Origin: Pseudomonas oryzicola
GTDB taxonomy: Bacteria; Pseudomonadota; Gammaproteobacteria; Pseudomonadales; Pseudomonadaceae
Assembly (NCBI RefSeq): GCF_014269185.2
Contig: NZ_JABWRZ020000001.1
Coordinates: 769,001-833,000, forward strand
Direction: 5' to 3'
Length of the DNA: 64,000 nucleotides
The position numbers were made by a program, and so were the translations under genes. Below the pieces are notes generated by a model. That model was not told the DNA's origin. It saw only the letters and a list, made by a program, of their open reading frames with translations, and ran no database searches. Positions 1-8,157 of the stretch are shown here, piece after piece (positions within the stretch are counted from its first letter, which is position 1; each line of letters opens with the position of its first letter).

Positions 1-603
1 CAGCATGTGCAGGGCAATCAGCAGCGCACCGCCGAGCATCGATGGCCACAGCAGCGGCAGGGTGACCTTGACGAATACGCCCCAGCGGCTGCAACCCAGG
101 GTGCGTGCCGACTCTTCCAGCGAGGTGTCGAGATTGCGCAAAGTAGCCGCTACTGGCAGGAATACCAGCGGGTACTTGGACAACGCCATGACCAGGATCG
201 CCCCGCCCAGGCCTTCGAAGTCCGAGCTCAGCGACACCCAGGTGAAGCTGCTGACGAACGACGGTACGGCGAACGGCAGGCACAGCACCACGCCCCACAG
301 CCTGCGGCCGTACAGGTTGCTGCGCTCCAGCAACCAGGCCAGGGCAAGGCCGACCACCATGCAGGCCAGCGTCACCCCGATCATCAGTATCAGGGTGTTG
401 CGCATCAGCCCCCAGACAAACGGCCGCCACAGCAGGTGCAAGGCTTCGCGCCAGCCGGCTTCCCAGGCTTTGATGGCGACGTAGGCCAATGGCAGCAAGC
501 TCATTGCCACCAGGAACAGCACAGGCAGCAGCACCCAGACGGAAGGGCGCTTGCGGCGCGGTACGAAGCGTACCGGCACCGGCTCGGACAGGGCGGCAGT
601 CAT
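1..603 (-). CDS. Ferric-iron ABC transporter permease (FbpB/AfuB type), partial
   Basis: This is the N-terminal ~200 residues of an inner-membrane permease that runs off the left edge of the window. The start ATG overlaps the stop of the upstream binding-protein gene (ATGA), so the two are translationally coupled. Visible are a basic N-terminus (VPRRKRP), a first membrane helix (VWVLLPVLFLVAMSLL), further hydrophobic segments, and an EAA-type loop around residues 165-190 (EESARTLGCSRWGVFVKVTL) that contacts the ATPase. Members of this family are usually 500-550 residues with two fused permease halves, so most of the gene is missing here. Substrate assignment as iron rests on the neighbouring binding protein and family resemblance. 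Confidence 0.9.
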   Translation of the reverse strand, partial: MTAALSEPVPVRFVPRRKRPSVWVLLPVLFLVAMSLLPLAYVAIKAWEAGWREALHLLWRPFVWGLMRNTLILMIGVTLACMVVGLALAWLLERSNLYGRRLWGVVLCLPFAVPSFVSSFTWVSLSSDFEGLGGAILVMALSKYPLVFLPVAATLRNLDTSLEESARTLGCSRWGVFVKVTLPLLWPSMLGGALLIALHML

Positions 604-1616
604 CAGAGCAGGCCGACCTCGCGTTCCAGCTCGATGGCTTCCTCGGCATTGCCCAGGTCCGCCGGCGAGATCTTCGGCGGGCGCAGCTCTTCGAACGGTT
701 TCAGGCCACGGTCGGAGACCATGCCTTTGTGCAGCGGGTACTCGGCGGTGGTCTGGGTGATCACGCGCTGGCCTTCTTCGCTGGCCATCCAGTTGAGCAG
801 GGCCTGGGCTTCCTTCGGGTGCTTGCTGGCCTTGACCGCCGCTGCACCGGAGATAGTCACCAGGTTGCCGGCATCGCCGTCGGCCAGGTAGTACAACTTG
901 GAGTCGAGCTTGCCGCGCTCGCGTTCCAGTGCATACCAGTAGTAGTTGTTCACCAGTACGGCGGCGACTTCGCCTTTTTCCACGGCCTTCAGGGCGACCA
1001 TGTTGTTGGTGTAGGTCTTGCCGAAGGCTTTCAGGCCGGTCAGCCATTCTTCGGTGGCTTCGCGACCGTGCATCTTCAGGATGGCCACGGCCTGTTCCTG
1101 GAATGCACCGCTGGTAGGCACATAACCGACACGGCCATCCCATTCAGGGCCGGCAAAATCCATGACGGTGGTCGGCAGGTCTTTCTCGTCGATCTTCTTC
1201 GGGTTGTACACGACGACGCGGGTGCGTGCGGTGACGCCCATCCAGGTGTCGTTGGCGCCAACGTATTCCTTGGGCAGCATGTTCAGCGTGGCATCGTCGA
1301 TCTTCGCCAGCAGGCCCAGCTCGCCCAGGTTGTTTAGGGGCGGGGACTCTTCGGTGTAGATGATGTCGGCCGGCGAACGGTCGCCTTCCTCGATGATCTG
1401 GCTGGCCAGCTGATTGCTGCTGCCCTTGCGAATATTGATGTGGATGCCGGTCTTGGCCTCGTAGGCCTTGGCGATGGCTTCGCCGATTTCCTTGTGCTGG
1501 CCGTTGTACATGGTCAGGGTGACCGGTGCATCTGCCATGGCGGCCGGAGCGCCGATGACCAGGCTCAGCACGGCGGCGGCCAAGGTACGCATCAGCGGTT
1601 GCGGGCGGATCGTCAT
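603..1616 (-). CDS. Ferric-iron ABC transporter periplasmic binding protein (FbpA/FutA type)
   Basis: A 337-residue periplasmic protein that captures Fe(III) and delivers it to the permease encoded immediately downstream. The start at 1616 gives MTIRPQPLMRTLAAAVLSLV, a classic Sec signal peptide ending near AAMADAPV, and is preceded by AGGAAG at a good distance; an upstream extension to 1817 would add a tail lacking signal-peptide character. The mature part begins VTLTMYNGQHKE and contains DIIYTEESPPLNNL and LVNNYYWYALER, the last resembling the paired tyrosines that bind iron in this family. It could in principle bind another oxyanion-coordinated metal; iron is the usual ligand. Confidence 0.92.
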   Translation of the reverse strand: MTIRPQPLMRTLAAAVLSLVIGAPAAMADAPVTLTMYNGQHKEIGEAIAKAYEAKTGIHINIRKGSSNQLASQIIEEGDRSPADIIYTEESPPLNNLGELGLLAKIDDATLNMLPKEYVGANDTWMGVTARTRVVVYNPKKIDEKDLPTTVMDFAGPEWDGRVGYVPTSGAFQEQAVAILKMHGREATEEWLTGLKAFGKTYTNNMVALKAVEKGEVAAVLVNNYYWYALERERGKLDSKLYYLADGDAGNLVTISGAAAVKASKHPKEAQALLNWMASEEGQRVITQTTAEYPLHKGMVSDRGLKPFEELRPPKISPADLGNAEEAIELEREVGLL

Positions 1617-1660
1617 GCGGGTACTTCCTCGCTTACGGCTACATATTTGGAAACAATGGT

Positions 1661-1674
1661 AAACGAAATCGTTT
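1661..1674. promoter_or_regulatory. Imperfect palindrome upstream of the iron transporter
   Basis: The sequence AAACGA-AA-TCGTTT is an inverted repeat with 6-bp arms, 45-58 bp upstream of the binding-protein start. On the coding strand it is preceded by TTGAGA, a possible -35 element, so a repressor bound here could block transcription. Fur control would be expected for such a gene, but the match to the classical 19-bp Fur box is poor (about half of positions), so the regulator is not identified. Confidence 0.3.
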
Positions 1675-1800
1675 CTCAAGTGGCCGGGTGAGGAGAAATT
1701 CATGGGGCAGACCAAGGTGTAACGGCCTAGAGGCCGGTGCAGGTTTGCACCTTGTCGGTGTCGTTGCTCGAAGGAGGGCGATACAAAAAACGCAGGCAAG

Positions 1801-1831
1801 AAAAAACCCACTAGCAAGCTAGTGGGTTTTT
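1801..1831 (-). terminator. Rho-independent terminator after the tRNA-Leu genes
   Basis: A 9-bp GC-containing stem (CCCACTAGC / GCTAGTGGG) is flanked by A6 on the left and T5 on the right, so the hairpin reads as a terminator on both strands. It lies 4 bp beyond the 3' end of the proximal tRNA gene. Its main role is probably to end the tRNA transcript. Confidence 0.85.
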
Positions 1832-1834
1832 GTA

Positions 1835-1921
1835 TGGTGCCCAGGAGAAGACTCGAACTTCCACGACCGTTAAGTCACTGATACCTGAAACCAGCGCGTC
1901 TACCAATTCCGCCACCTGGGC
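1835..1921 (-). tRNA. tRNA-Leu (anticodon CAG), copy 2
   Basis: An 87-nt class II tRNA. The acceptor stem GCCCAGG pairs with CCTGGGC, followed by discriminator A and an encoded CCA. The D-arm contains AATTGGTAGACGC, the anticodon stem CTGGT/ATCAG encloses loop TTCAGGT with anticodon CAG, and the long variable arm and TTCGAGTC T-loop are typical of leucine tRNA. It differs from the neighbouring copy by a compensating base-pair change in the variable arm. Confidence 0.97.
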
Positions 1922-2009
1922 AAAGCTTTACATCATCTGGAGAAGGCTACTATCGTTCGCTTTCACACAGTAGTAACAGATCCTTGGTCATCTATTACTT
2001 GAAAATATT

Positions 2010-2096
2010 TGGTGCCCAGGAGAAGACTCGAACTTCCACGGCCGTTAAGCCACTGATACCTGAAACCAGCGCGTCTACCAATTCCGCCACCTGGGC
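2010..2096 (-). tRNA. tRNA-Leu (anticodon CAG), copy 1
   Basis: Same 87-nt leucine tRNA architecture as the downstream copy, with encoded CCA and anticodon CAG. The two genes are separated by 88 bp and were probably transcribed together toward the terminator at 1801-1831. The variable-arm stem here is GGC/GCC instead of GAC/GTC. A possible promoter upstream on the same strand is TTGTAG, 16 bp, TGTAAA, but it is weak. Confidence 0.97.
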
Positions 2097-2367
2097 ACAC
2101 ATTCGAGATTAAAAGATGCTTTACAGCGTCGTTCATCTCTACTACAACTTCGGGGTTGTCCGTCGTTGTGGTGCGCACTATACGGACGGTCCGGGGGGCT
2201 GTAAACCCCCTGAGCGAAAAAAATTTCAAAAAATTCAACTTGTTGATTCCGCAGGCCTATTCCTGCCCGCCGGAGGTGCCGGTGGGGCTGTCCAAGGCTG
2301 ACATTTCCGGTTTCAATACGCCTATGCCAGAATTCCTATCTATATACCCCAAGGTGAACCCCTTCTG

Positions 2368-4944
2368 ATGGCCGATTGGCAATCCCTCGATCCCGAGGCC
2401 GCTCGCGAAGCGGAAAAATACGACAACCCCATTCCCAGCCGTGAGCTGATCCTGCAGCGCCTCGCCGACCGTGGCGAACCGGCCGCGCGCGAGGAGCTGG
2501 CGGCCGAGTTCGGTCTGTACGACGAAGACCAGATCGAAGCACTGCGCCGCCGCCTGCGCGCCATGGAGCGTGATGGCCAGCTTATCTATACCCGGCGCGG
2601 CACTTATGCCCCGGTGGACAAGCTGGACCTGATCTGCGGCCGCGTCTCCGGCCACCGTGACGGCTTCGGCTTCCTGATCCCGGACGACGGCAGCGAAGAC
2701 CTGTTCCTAAGCCCGGCGCAGATGCGCCTGGTGTTCGATGGCGACCGCGGCCTGGCCCGCGTGTCTGGTGTCGACCGCCGTGGCCGCCGCGAAGGCGTGC
2801 TGGTCGAGATCATTTCCCGTGCCCACGAAAGCGTGGTTGGCCGTTACTTCGAAGAAGGCGGCATCGGCTACGTGACCCCGGACAATCCGAAGATCCAGCA
2901 GGAAGTGCTGGTGACCGCCGGGCGCAATGGTGGCGCGAAGATCGGCCAGTTCGTCGAGATCAAGATCACCCACTGGCCAACCCCGCGCTTCCAGCCGCAA
3001 GGCGATGTGGTCGAAGTCATCGGCAACTACATGGCGCCGGGTATGGAAATCGACGTTGCCCTGCGCAGCTACGACATCCCGCACGTCTGGCCCAAGGAAG
3101 TGATCAAGGAAGCGCGCAAGTTCCGCTCCGAAGTCGAAGAGAAGGACAAGGAGAAGCGTGTCGACCTGCGCCACCTGCCGTTCGTCACCATCGACGGCGA
3201 GGATGCCCGCGACTTCGACGACGCCGTCTATTGCGAACCGCTGGGCAAGCTGCGTCTGTTCTCCGGCGGCTGGCGTCTTTATGTGGCCATCGCCGACGTG
3301 TCCAGCTACGTGCGCCTGGGCTCGGCCCTGGACGTCGAGGCCCAGCAGCGCGGCAACTCGGTGTACTTCCCCGAGCGCGTGGTGCCGATGCTCCCCGAGG
3401 AGCTGTCCAACGGCCTGTGCTCGCTGAACCCGCATGTCGATCGCCTGGCCATGGTCTGCGAAATGACCATGAACAAGGCCGGCCAGATGGTCGACTACCA
3501 GTTCTATGAAGGTGTCATCCACTCCCACGCCCGCCTGACCTACAACAAGGTCAGCAGCATGCTCGAGCATTCCCGCACCCGTGAGGGCAAGGCGCTGCGC
3601 GAGGAGTACAAGGCGGTCGTACCGGACCTGAAGAATCTGTACAACCTGTACAAGGTACTGGTAGCTGCCCGCCACACCCGTGGCGCGATCGACTTCGAGA
3701 CCCAGGAAACCCGCATCATCTTCGGCGACGAGCGCAAGATCGCGGAAATCCGCCCGACCGTGCGCAACGACGCCCACAAGCTGATCGAGGAGTGCATGCT
3801 GGCGGCCAACGTGGCCACTGCCGAATTCCTGCAGAAGCATGGCGTGCCTTCGTTGTATCGCGTGCACGACGGCCCGCCGCCAGAGCGTCTGGAAAAGCTG
3901 CGCGCCTTCCTTGGCGAGCTGGGCCTGACCCTGCACAAGGGCAAGGACCCGTCGCCAAAGGATTACCAGGCCTTGCTGGCGAGCATCGCCGGGCGCCCGG
4001 ACTTCCACCTGATCCAGACCGTGATGCTGCGTTCGCTGAGCCAGGCGGTGTACAGCACCGAAAACAACGGCCACTTCGGCCTGAACTACGAGGCGTACAC
4101 CCACTTCACCTCGCCGATTCGTCGTTATCCTGACCTGCTGGTGCACCGCGCCATTCGCAGCATCATCCGCTCCAGGGTCGATACCCCGCACGTCAAGCGT
4201 GCCGGCGCCATGAGCATCCCCAAGGCACGTATCTACCCGTACGACGAGAACACTCTCGAGCAACTTGGCGAGCAGTGCTCGATGACCGAGCGCCGGGCTG
4301 ACGAGGCCACCCGCGACGTGGTCAACTGGCTCAAGTGCGAGTTCATGAAAGACCGCGTGGGCGAGACCTTCCCGGGCGTGATCACTGCAGTGACCGGGTT
4401 CGGCCTGTTCGTCGAACTGACCGATATCTATGTAGAGGGCCTGGTGCACGTCAGTGCGCTGCCGGGCGACTACTACCACTTCGACCCGGTGCACCACCGC
4501 CTGTCCGGCGAACGCACCGGGCGCAGCTTCCGCCTGGGTGACACGATCGAGGTCAAGGTCATGCGCGTCGACCTGGACGAACGCAAGATCGACTTCGAAG
4601 TGTCGGAAAACACCCTCGCCGCGCCGATCGGCCGCAAGCAGCGTGGTGCAGCACCGGCTGCCGGCCAGGCCGAGCAGGCACCGGTCGAGGCCAAGGCCAC
4701 GCCGAAGCCGCGCAGCCGCAAGAGCGAGACCGCCGAGGCGTACTTCCCGAAAGACGCCGTGCAGCGTAACGCCGAAGTGCGCAAGAGCCGCGAAATGAAG
4801 AAGGCGCTGATGAGCGAGGCGCGCAGTGGCGGCCATGCCAGCAGCAAGTCGGACAAAGGCGGCAAGGCCTCGGGCAAGCCGACCAAGCACCGTAAAGGCC
4901 CGTCGAAGTCCGGCGCGCCACGCAAGAGCAAGAGCAAGTCATGA
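2368..4944 (+). CDS. rnr: Ribonuclease R, 3'-5' exoribonuclease
   Basis: An 858-residue processive 3'-5' exoribonuclease that degrades structured RNA, including rRNA fragments and mRNA, in the cytoplasm. The N-terminus carries a winged-helix RNase R domain, followed by cold-shock-like RNA-binding domains. The RNB catalytic motif DGEDARDFDDAV lies at about residues 276-287 with the conserved magnesium-binding aspartates. An S1 domain spans about 660-745 (GVITAVTGFGLFVEL), and the tail is a lysine/arginine/serine-rich basic extension, all usual for the family (E. coli 813 residues). It overlaps rlmB by 4 bases, the same pairing as in E. coli. The upstream 270 bp shows only a GGGGG/CCCCC hairpin near 2193 and no strong promoter. 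Confidence 0.98.
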   Translation: MADWQSLDPEAAREAEKYDNPIPSRELILQRLADRGEPAAREELAAEFGLYDEDQIEALRRRLRAMERDGQLIYTRRGTYAPVDKLDLICGRVSGHRDGFGFLIPDDGSEDLFLSPAQMRLVFDGDRGLARVSGVDRRGRREGVLVEIISRAHESVVGRYFEEGGIGYVTPDNPKIQQEVLVTAGRNGGAKIGQFVEIKITHWPTPRFQPQGDVVEVIGNYMAPGMEIDVALRSYDIPHVWPKEVIKEARKFRSEVEEKDKEKRVDLRHLPFVTIDGEDARDFDDAVYCEPLGKLRLFSGGWRLYVAIADVSSYVRLGSALDVEAQQRGNSVYFPERVVPMLPEELSNGLCSLNPHVDRLAMVCEMTMNKAGQMVDYQFYEGVIHSHARLTYNKVSSMLEHSRTREGKALREEYKAVVPDLKNLYNLYKVLVAARHTRGAIDFETQETRIIFGDERKIAEIRPTVRNDAHKLIEECMLAANVATAEFLQKHGVPSLYRVHDGPPPERLEKLRAFLGELGLTLHKGKDPSPKDYQALLASIAGRPDFHLIQTVMLRSLSQAVYSTENNGHFGLNYEAYTHFTSPIRRYPDLLVHRAIRSIIRSRVDTPHVKRAGAMSIPKARIYPYDENTLEQLGEQCSMTERRADEATRDVVNWLKCEFMKDRVGETFPGVITAVTGFGLFVELTDIYVEGLVHVSALPGDYYHFDPVHHRLSGERTGRSFRLGDTIEVKVMRVDLDERKIDFEVSENTLAAPIGRKQRGAAPAAGQAEQAPVEAKATPKPRSRKSETAEAYFPKDAVQRNAEVRKSREMKKALMSEARSGGHASSKSDKGGKASGKPTKHRKGPSKSGAPRKSKSKS

Positions 4945-5687
4945 GTCAGCTGGAAAAAATCTACGGCGTGCACGCCGTGCAGGCGTTGCTGCAGCACCAT
5001 CCGAAGCGGGTCAAGCAGATCTGGCTGTCGGAAGGGCGCAGCGAGCCGCGTATCCAGGCGTTGCTGGCGCTGGCCGCGGAAAACCGCGTGGCGGTCGGCC
5101 AGGCCGAGCGCCGTGAGCTGGACGCCTGGGTCGAAGGCGTGCACCAGGGCGTTGTTGCCGAGGTGAGCCCAAGCCAGGTGTGGGGCGAGTTGATGCTCGA
5201 GGAGCTGCTTGAGCGCAGCGAAACGCCGCCGCTGATCCTGGTGCTGGACGGCGTCACCGACCCGCACAACCTTGGTGCCTGCCTGCGTACCGCCGATGCG
5301 GCCGGTGCCACGGCGGTGATCGTGCCCAAGGACAAGTCTGCAACCCTGACTCCAGTGGTGCGTAAGGTAGCCTGCGGTGCAGCGGAAGTGATCCCGCTGG
5401 TAGCCGTGACCAACCTGGCGCGCACCCTGGAAAAATTGCAACAGCGTGGCCTGTGGGTAGTCGGTACCGCTGGCGAAGCCGAGCAGGAGATCTATCAGCA
5501 GGACCTCACCGGGCCGCTGGTGATGATCATGGGCGCGGAAGGCAAGGGCATGCGCCGGCTGACCCGTGAACATTGCGATTTCCTGGTGAAACTGCCGATG
5601 GCCGGTAGCGTCAGCAGCCTGAACGTGTCGGTGGCGACCGGCGTCTGCCTGTTCGAGGCCGTGCGCCAGCGCCAGGCCAAACGCTGA
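4941..5687 (+). CDS. rlmB: 23S rRNA (guanosine-2'-O)-methyltransferase RlmB
   Basis: A 248-residue SPOUT (trefoil-knot) methyltransferase that uses SAM to methylate the ribose of a conserved guanosine (G2251 in E. coli numbering) in the peptidyl-transferase region of 23S rRNA. The N-terminus (LEKIYGVHAVQALL) is the substrate-binding domain. SpoU motifs are intact: motif 1 DPHNLGACLRTADAAGA, motif 2 IMGAEGKGMRRL, and motif 3 LPMAGSVSSLNVSVA. Its ATG overlaps the rnr stop (ATGA), so the two are translationally coupled. Confidence 0.97.
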   Translation: MSQLEKIYGVHAVQALLQHHPKRVKQIWLSEGRSEPRIQALLALAAENRVAVGQAERRELDAWVEGVHQGVVAEVSPSQVWGELMLEELLERSETPPLILVLDGVTDPHNLGACLRTADAAGATAVIVPKDKSATLTPVVRKVACGAAEVIPLVAVTNLARTLEKLQQRGLWVVGTAGEAEQEIYQQDLTGPLVMIMGAEGKGMRRLTREHCDFLVKLPMAGSVSSLNVSVATGVCLFEAVRQRQAKR

Positions 5688-5693
5688 TCTTCG

Positions 5694-5797
5694 GCCGGTG
5701 CCGGCTTCTTCGCGGGTAGGCCCGCTCCCGCAGGTGCTGCACAGGGCTCAGGCCTTTTGCGATCCCTGTGCGGGCGGGTTCACTCGCGAATAGGCCA
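5694..5797. repeat. REP pair, P. putida type
   Basis: Two inverted copies of the P. putida 35-bp REP element (cores CTTCGCGGGTAGGCCCGCTC and GCGGGCGGGTTCACTCGCGA) sit about 30 bp apart after rlmB. Both copies are somewhat diverged from the consensus. Such pairs fold into long hairpins in the transcript and may separate rlmB from the ribosomal operon. Confidence 0.8.
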
Positions 5798-5844
5798 GCG
5801 CGGGTGCAAAGTGTTTCCGGCTGTTCAAATAATCACCAATTTCC

Positions 5845-5873
5845 TTGCTTGTGTGTCCCGCCTTCTCTACAAT
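5845..5873 (+). promoter_or_regulatory. Sigma-70 promoter of the rpsF operon
   Basis: TTGCTT at 5845-5850 and TACAAT at 5868-5873 are separated by exactly 17 bp. Transcription would begin near 5880, giving an ~115-nt leader before rpsF. The first bases of that leader form a hairpin (see 5881-5925). Confidence 0.8.
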
Positions 5874-5880
5874 TGCGCCC

Positions 5881-5925
5881 CTTGCCGAGCTGGCAGGTGC
5901 GCATGTGCCTCTACTCCCTGGCAAG
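5881..5925 (+). promoter_or_regulatory. Structured 5' leader of rpsF mRNA, candidate S6:S18 autoregulatory element
   Basis: Starting at the predicted transcript 5' end, CTTGCC (5881-5886) can pair with GGCAAG (5920-5925). This closes a domain that contains an alternative TGCC-GAGCT-GGCA hairpin and an AGG/CCT hairpin. In many bacteria the S6:S18 complex binds an rpsF leader that mimics its 16S rRNA site. The position and a CCG triplet fit that model, but no alignment was possible here. Confidence 0.4.
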
Positions 5926-5995
5926 ACACACCAGTGTCATTCACTCCTTGTCTGACCAGATCCACTGGCAGACTACTAACCCGTAAGGAGCATTC

Positions 5996-6421
5996 ATGCG
6001 TCATTACGAAATCATCTTCCTGGTTCACCCGGACCAGAGCGAGCAAGTCGGCGGCATGGTTGAGCGTTACACCAAGCTGATCGAAGAAGATGGTGGCAAG
6101 ATCCACCGCCTGGAAGACTGGGGCCGTCGTCAACTGGCCTACGCAATCAACAATGTTCACAAGGCTCACTACGTGATGCTGAACGTTGAGTGCACCGGCA
6201 AGGCCCTGGCCGAGCTGGAAGACAACTTCCGCTACAACGATGCCGTTATCCGTAACCTGGTCATCCGTCGCGACGAAGCCGTTACCGGCCAGTCCGAGAT
6301 GCTGAAGGCTGAAGAAAACCGCAGCGAGCGCCGTGAGCGTCGTGAGCGTCCTGAGCATGCTGAATCCGCCGATGGCGACGACAGCAATGACAGCGACTCC
6401 AGCGATAACGCTGACGAGTAA
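5996..6421 (+). CDS. rpsF: 30S ribosomal protein S6
   Basis: A 141-residue protein that forms a heterodimer with S18 on the platform of the 30S subunit. The start [18 protein letters not shown] is the canonical S6 beginning and follows TAAGGAG. The C-terminal tail after about residue 105 is unusually charged, with Arg/Glu repeats ([15 protein letters not shown]) and an Asp/Ser-rich end ([14 protein letters not shown]). Glutamate addition by RimK on such tails is known in related bacteria. First gene of the rpsF-rpsR-DUF2232-rplI operon. Confidence 0.98.
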   Translation: MRHYEIIFLVHPDQSEQVGGMVERYTKLIEEDGGKIHRLEDWGRRQLAYAINNVHKAHYVMLNVECTGKALAELEDNFRYNDAVIRNLVIRRDEAVTGQSEMLKAEENRSERRERRERPEHAESADGDDSNDSDSSDNADE

Positions 6422-6449
6422 TCCACGGACCTTTAGAGGAGCCTATTAA

Positions 6450-6680
6450 ATGGCACGTTTCTTCCGTCGTCGTAAATTCTGCCGCTTCACTGCTGAAGAC
6501 GTGAAAGAGATCGACTTCAAAGATCTCAACACCCTGAAAGCTTACGTATCCGAAACCGGCAAGATCGTTCCAAGCCGTATCACCGGTACCAAAGCTCGTT
6601 ATCAGCGTCAGCTGGCTACCGCTATCAAGCGCGCCCGCTTCCTGGCCCTGCTGCCCTACACCGACAGCCACGGCCGCTGA
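6450..6680 (+). CDS. rpsR: 30S ribosomal protein S18
   Basis: A 76-residue basic ribosomal protein that binds with S6 to the 30S platform. The sequence [22 protein letters not shown] and the [20 protein letters not shown] core are diagnostic. It lies 28 bp after rpsF and is preceded by TAGAGGAG. The length equals the family norm. Confidence 0.99.
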   Translation: MARFFRRRKFCRFTAEDVKEIDFKDLNTLKAYVSETGKIVPSRITGTKARYQRQLATAIKRARFLALLPYTDSHGR

Positions 6681-6713
6681 GACCGGGTCGTCGACAAGCA
6701 GTAAGGGATTAGC

Positions 6714-7577
6714 ATGCGAGCGTTAGCAAGTTTCATCATGCGCGGTCGTATGCAGGCCACCCTGGTGGTGGTCATCAGTGCGGTATTGCCGCTGCTGTTC
6801 TGGTTGAGTGCCGCTGCCGGCAGCCTTGTGCTGCTGCGGCGTGGGTTCAAGGATGCTACAACGGTCATCGCCGGCGGCCTGCTGGCCGGGCTGGCCGTGT
6901 GGGTCATGGGCGATCCGATCACCTTTCTGGTGATCGCGGGTGCCCTGGGCCTGGCTGCGCTGCTGCGCGCCGAGCATCCCTGGAGCCGGGTGTTGGTCGT
7001 CAGTGCCGTGTTCGCCGTGGCTTTCAGCCTCGTGCTCGATCTGGCGCTGGCGCAAACCTTCGATGGATTGGCCAAGGCGTTTGCCGAAGCCATGCCGAAA
7101 ATCGAAGGGCAACCGGTGCTTTCCGGTGAGCTGATCCGCCCTGTGCTGGTCGCTTCCACAGCAGTGACGGTGCAATTGTTCAGCGTGTTGGCCCTGGTGC
7201 TGGCGCGCTACTGGCAGGCAGCGTTGTACAACCCTGGAGGCTTCGGTCGCGAGTTTCGCGCCCTGAAGTTGCCGAAACAGACCATGGCGGTCTTGGTGGC
7301 AGTGATGGTGGTGGCCCCGTTCATCGGGCCGCAGTTCATCATCCTGGCATCGGCCTCGAGCCTGGTACTGGTGCTGGCCGGCATCGCCTTGATGCACGGG
7401 CTGGTGGCGCAGGGCCGACTGGCCGGTTTCTGGCTGGTGGGGATGTACGTGACGTTGCCGCTGATCATGCAGCTGATTTATCCGTTGCTGGTGGTTTTGG
7501 CCATTGTCGACAGCCTGATTGATTTTCGCGGTCGCAAGTCCCCCAAGGGGAATGACTCCGCGAACGGTGAAGGTTAA
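6714..7577 (+). CDS. DUF2232 family integral membrane protein in the ribosomal operon
   Basis: A 287-residue membrane protein with about eight hydrophobic segments, beginning [20 protein letters not shown]. It matches the DUF2232 (YybS-like) membrane family by hydrophobic pattern and by its fixed place between S18 and L9 in pseudomonads; its function is unknown. It starts 33 bp after rpsR and ends 20 bp before rplI, so it is cotranscribed with both. The C-terminus after the last helix is short and charged ([18 protein letters not shown]). A role in membrane or ribosome physiology would be speculation. Confidence 0.85.
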
Positions 7578-7597
7578 AAGTTAAGAGGTTTTACCAA

Positions 7598-8044
7598 ATG
7601 GAACTGATCCTGCTGGAAAAAGTCGCTAACCTGGGCAACCTGGGCGACAAAGTAAAAGTTAAGGCTGGTTACGGCCGTAACTTCCTGCTGCCATTCGGCA
7701 AGGCCACCGTTGCCAACGCCGCCAACCTGGCTGCGTTCGAAGAGCGTCGCGCCGAGCTGGAAAAAGCAGCTGCTGACAAGAAAGCTTCGGCTGAAAGCCG
7801 CGCTGCCCAACTGGCCGAGCTGGAAGTGACCATCACTGCCACCGCTGGCGACGAAGGCAAGCTGTTCGGTTCGATCGGCACCCACGACATCGCTGACGCC
7901 CTGACCGCCTCCGGCGTTGAAGTGGCCAAGGCTGAAGTTCGTCTGCCGAACGGCACCATCCGTCAGGTTGGCGAATACGACGTAGCCGTGCACCTGCACA
8001 GCGACGTTGAAGCCACCGTACGTGTGGTCGTCGTAGCTGCCTAA
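7598..8044 (+). CDS. rplI: 50S ribosomal protein L9
   Basis: A 148-residue ribosomal protein of the L1-stalk base that binds 23S rRNA. The start [19 protein letters not shown] and the signature [13 protein letters not shown] are canonical. A long connecting helix (residues 45-75, rich in Glu, Lys and Ala) joins the two globular RNA-binding domains. A strong terminator follows at 8087-8125, ending the operon. Confidence 0.99.
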
Positions 8045-8086
8045 GCTGCGCTGACTGGCTGGCTCCTCGTGAGCCGGGCGGTTAAC

Positions 8087-8125
8087 ATCGGGCACGGTCC
8101 TGTTTTTGACAGGCCGTGCCCTTTG
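8087..8125 (+). terminator. Rho-independent terminator after rplI
   Basis: GGGCACGG plus CCTGT pairs with ACAGG plus CCGTGCCC around a TTTTG loop, with a single bulged T. The stem is followed by TTTGTCTTTTTC. It lies 43 bp after the rplI stop and only 33 bp before the dnaB start, so dnaB needs either its own promoter or readthrough. Confidence 0.9.
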
Positions 8126-8157
8126 TCTTTTTCATCCTCAAGAATTCTTTCGTGGCC

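Noticed and set aside
1835..2096. tRNA-Leu genes as an integration site for a genomic island
   Set aside because: Flanking genes are core genes; no integrase or direct repeat of the tRNA 3' end was seen in the window.
1963..2238. Minus-strand 91-codon frame covering a tRNA gene
   Set aside because: It translates straight through the tRNA-Leu gene, and its sequence is explained by that RNA.
2707..4890. Long minus-strand frame opposite rnr (727 codons)
   Set aside because: RNase R on the plus strand is certain; the antisense frame reflects high GC content and third-position bias.
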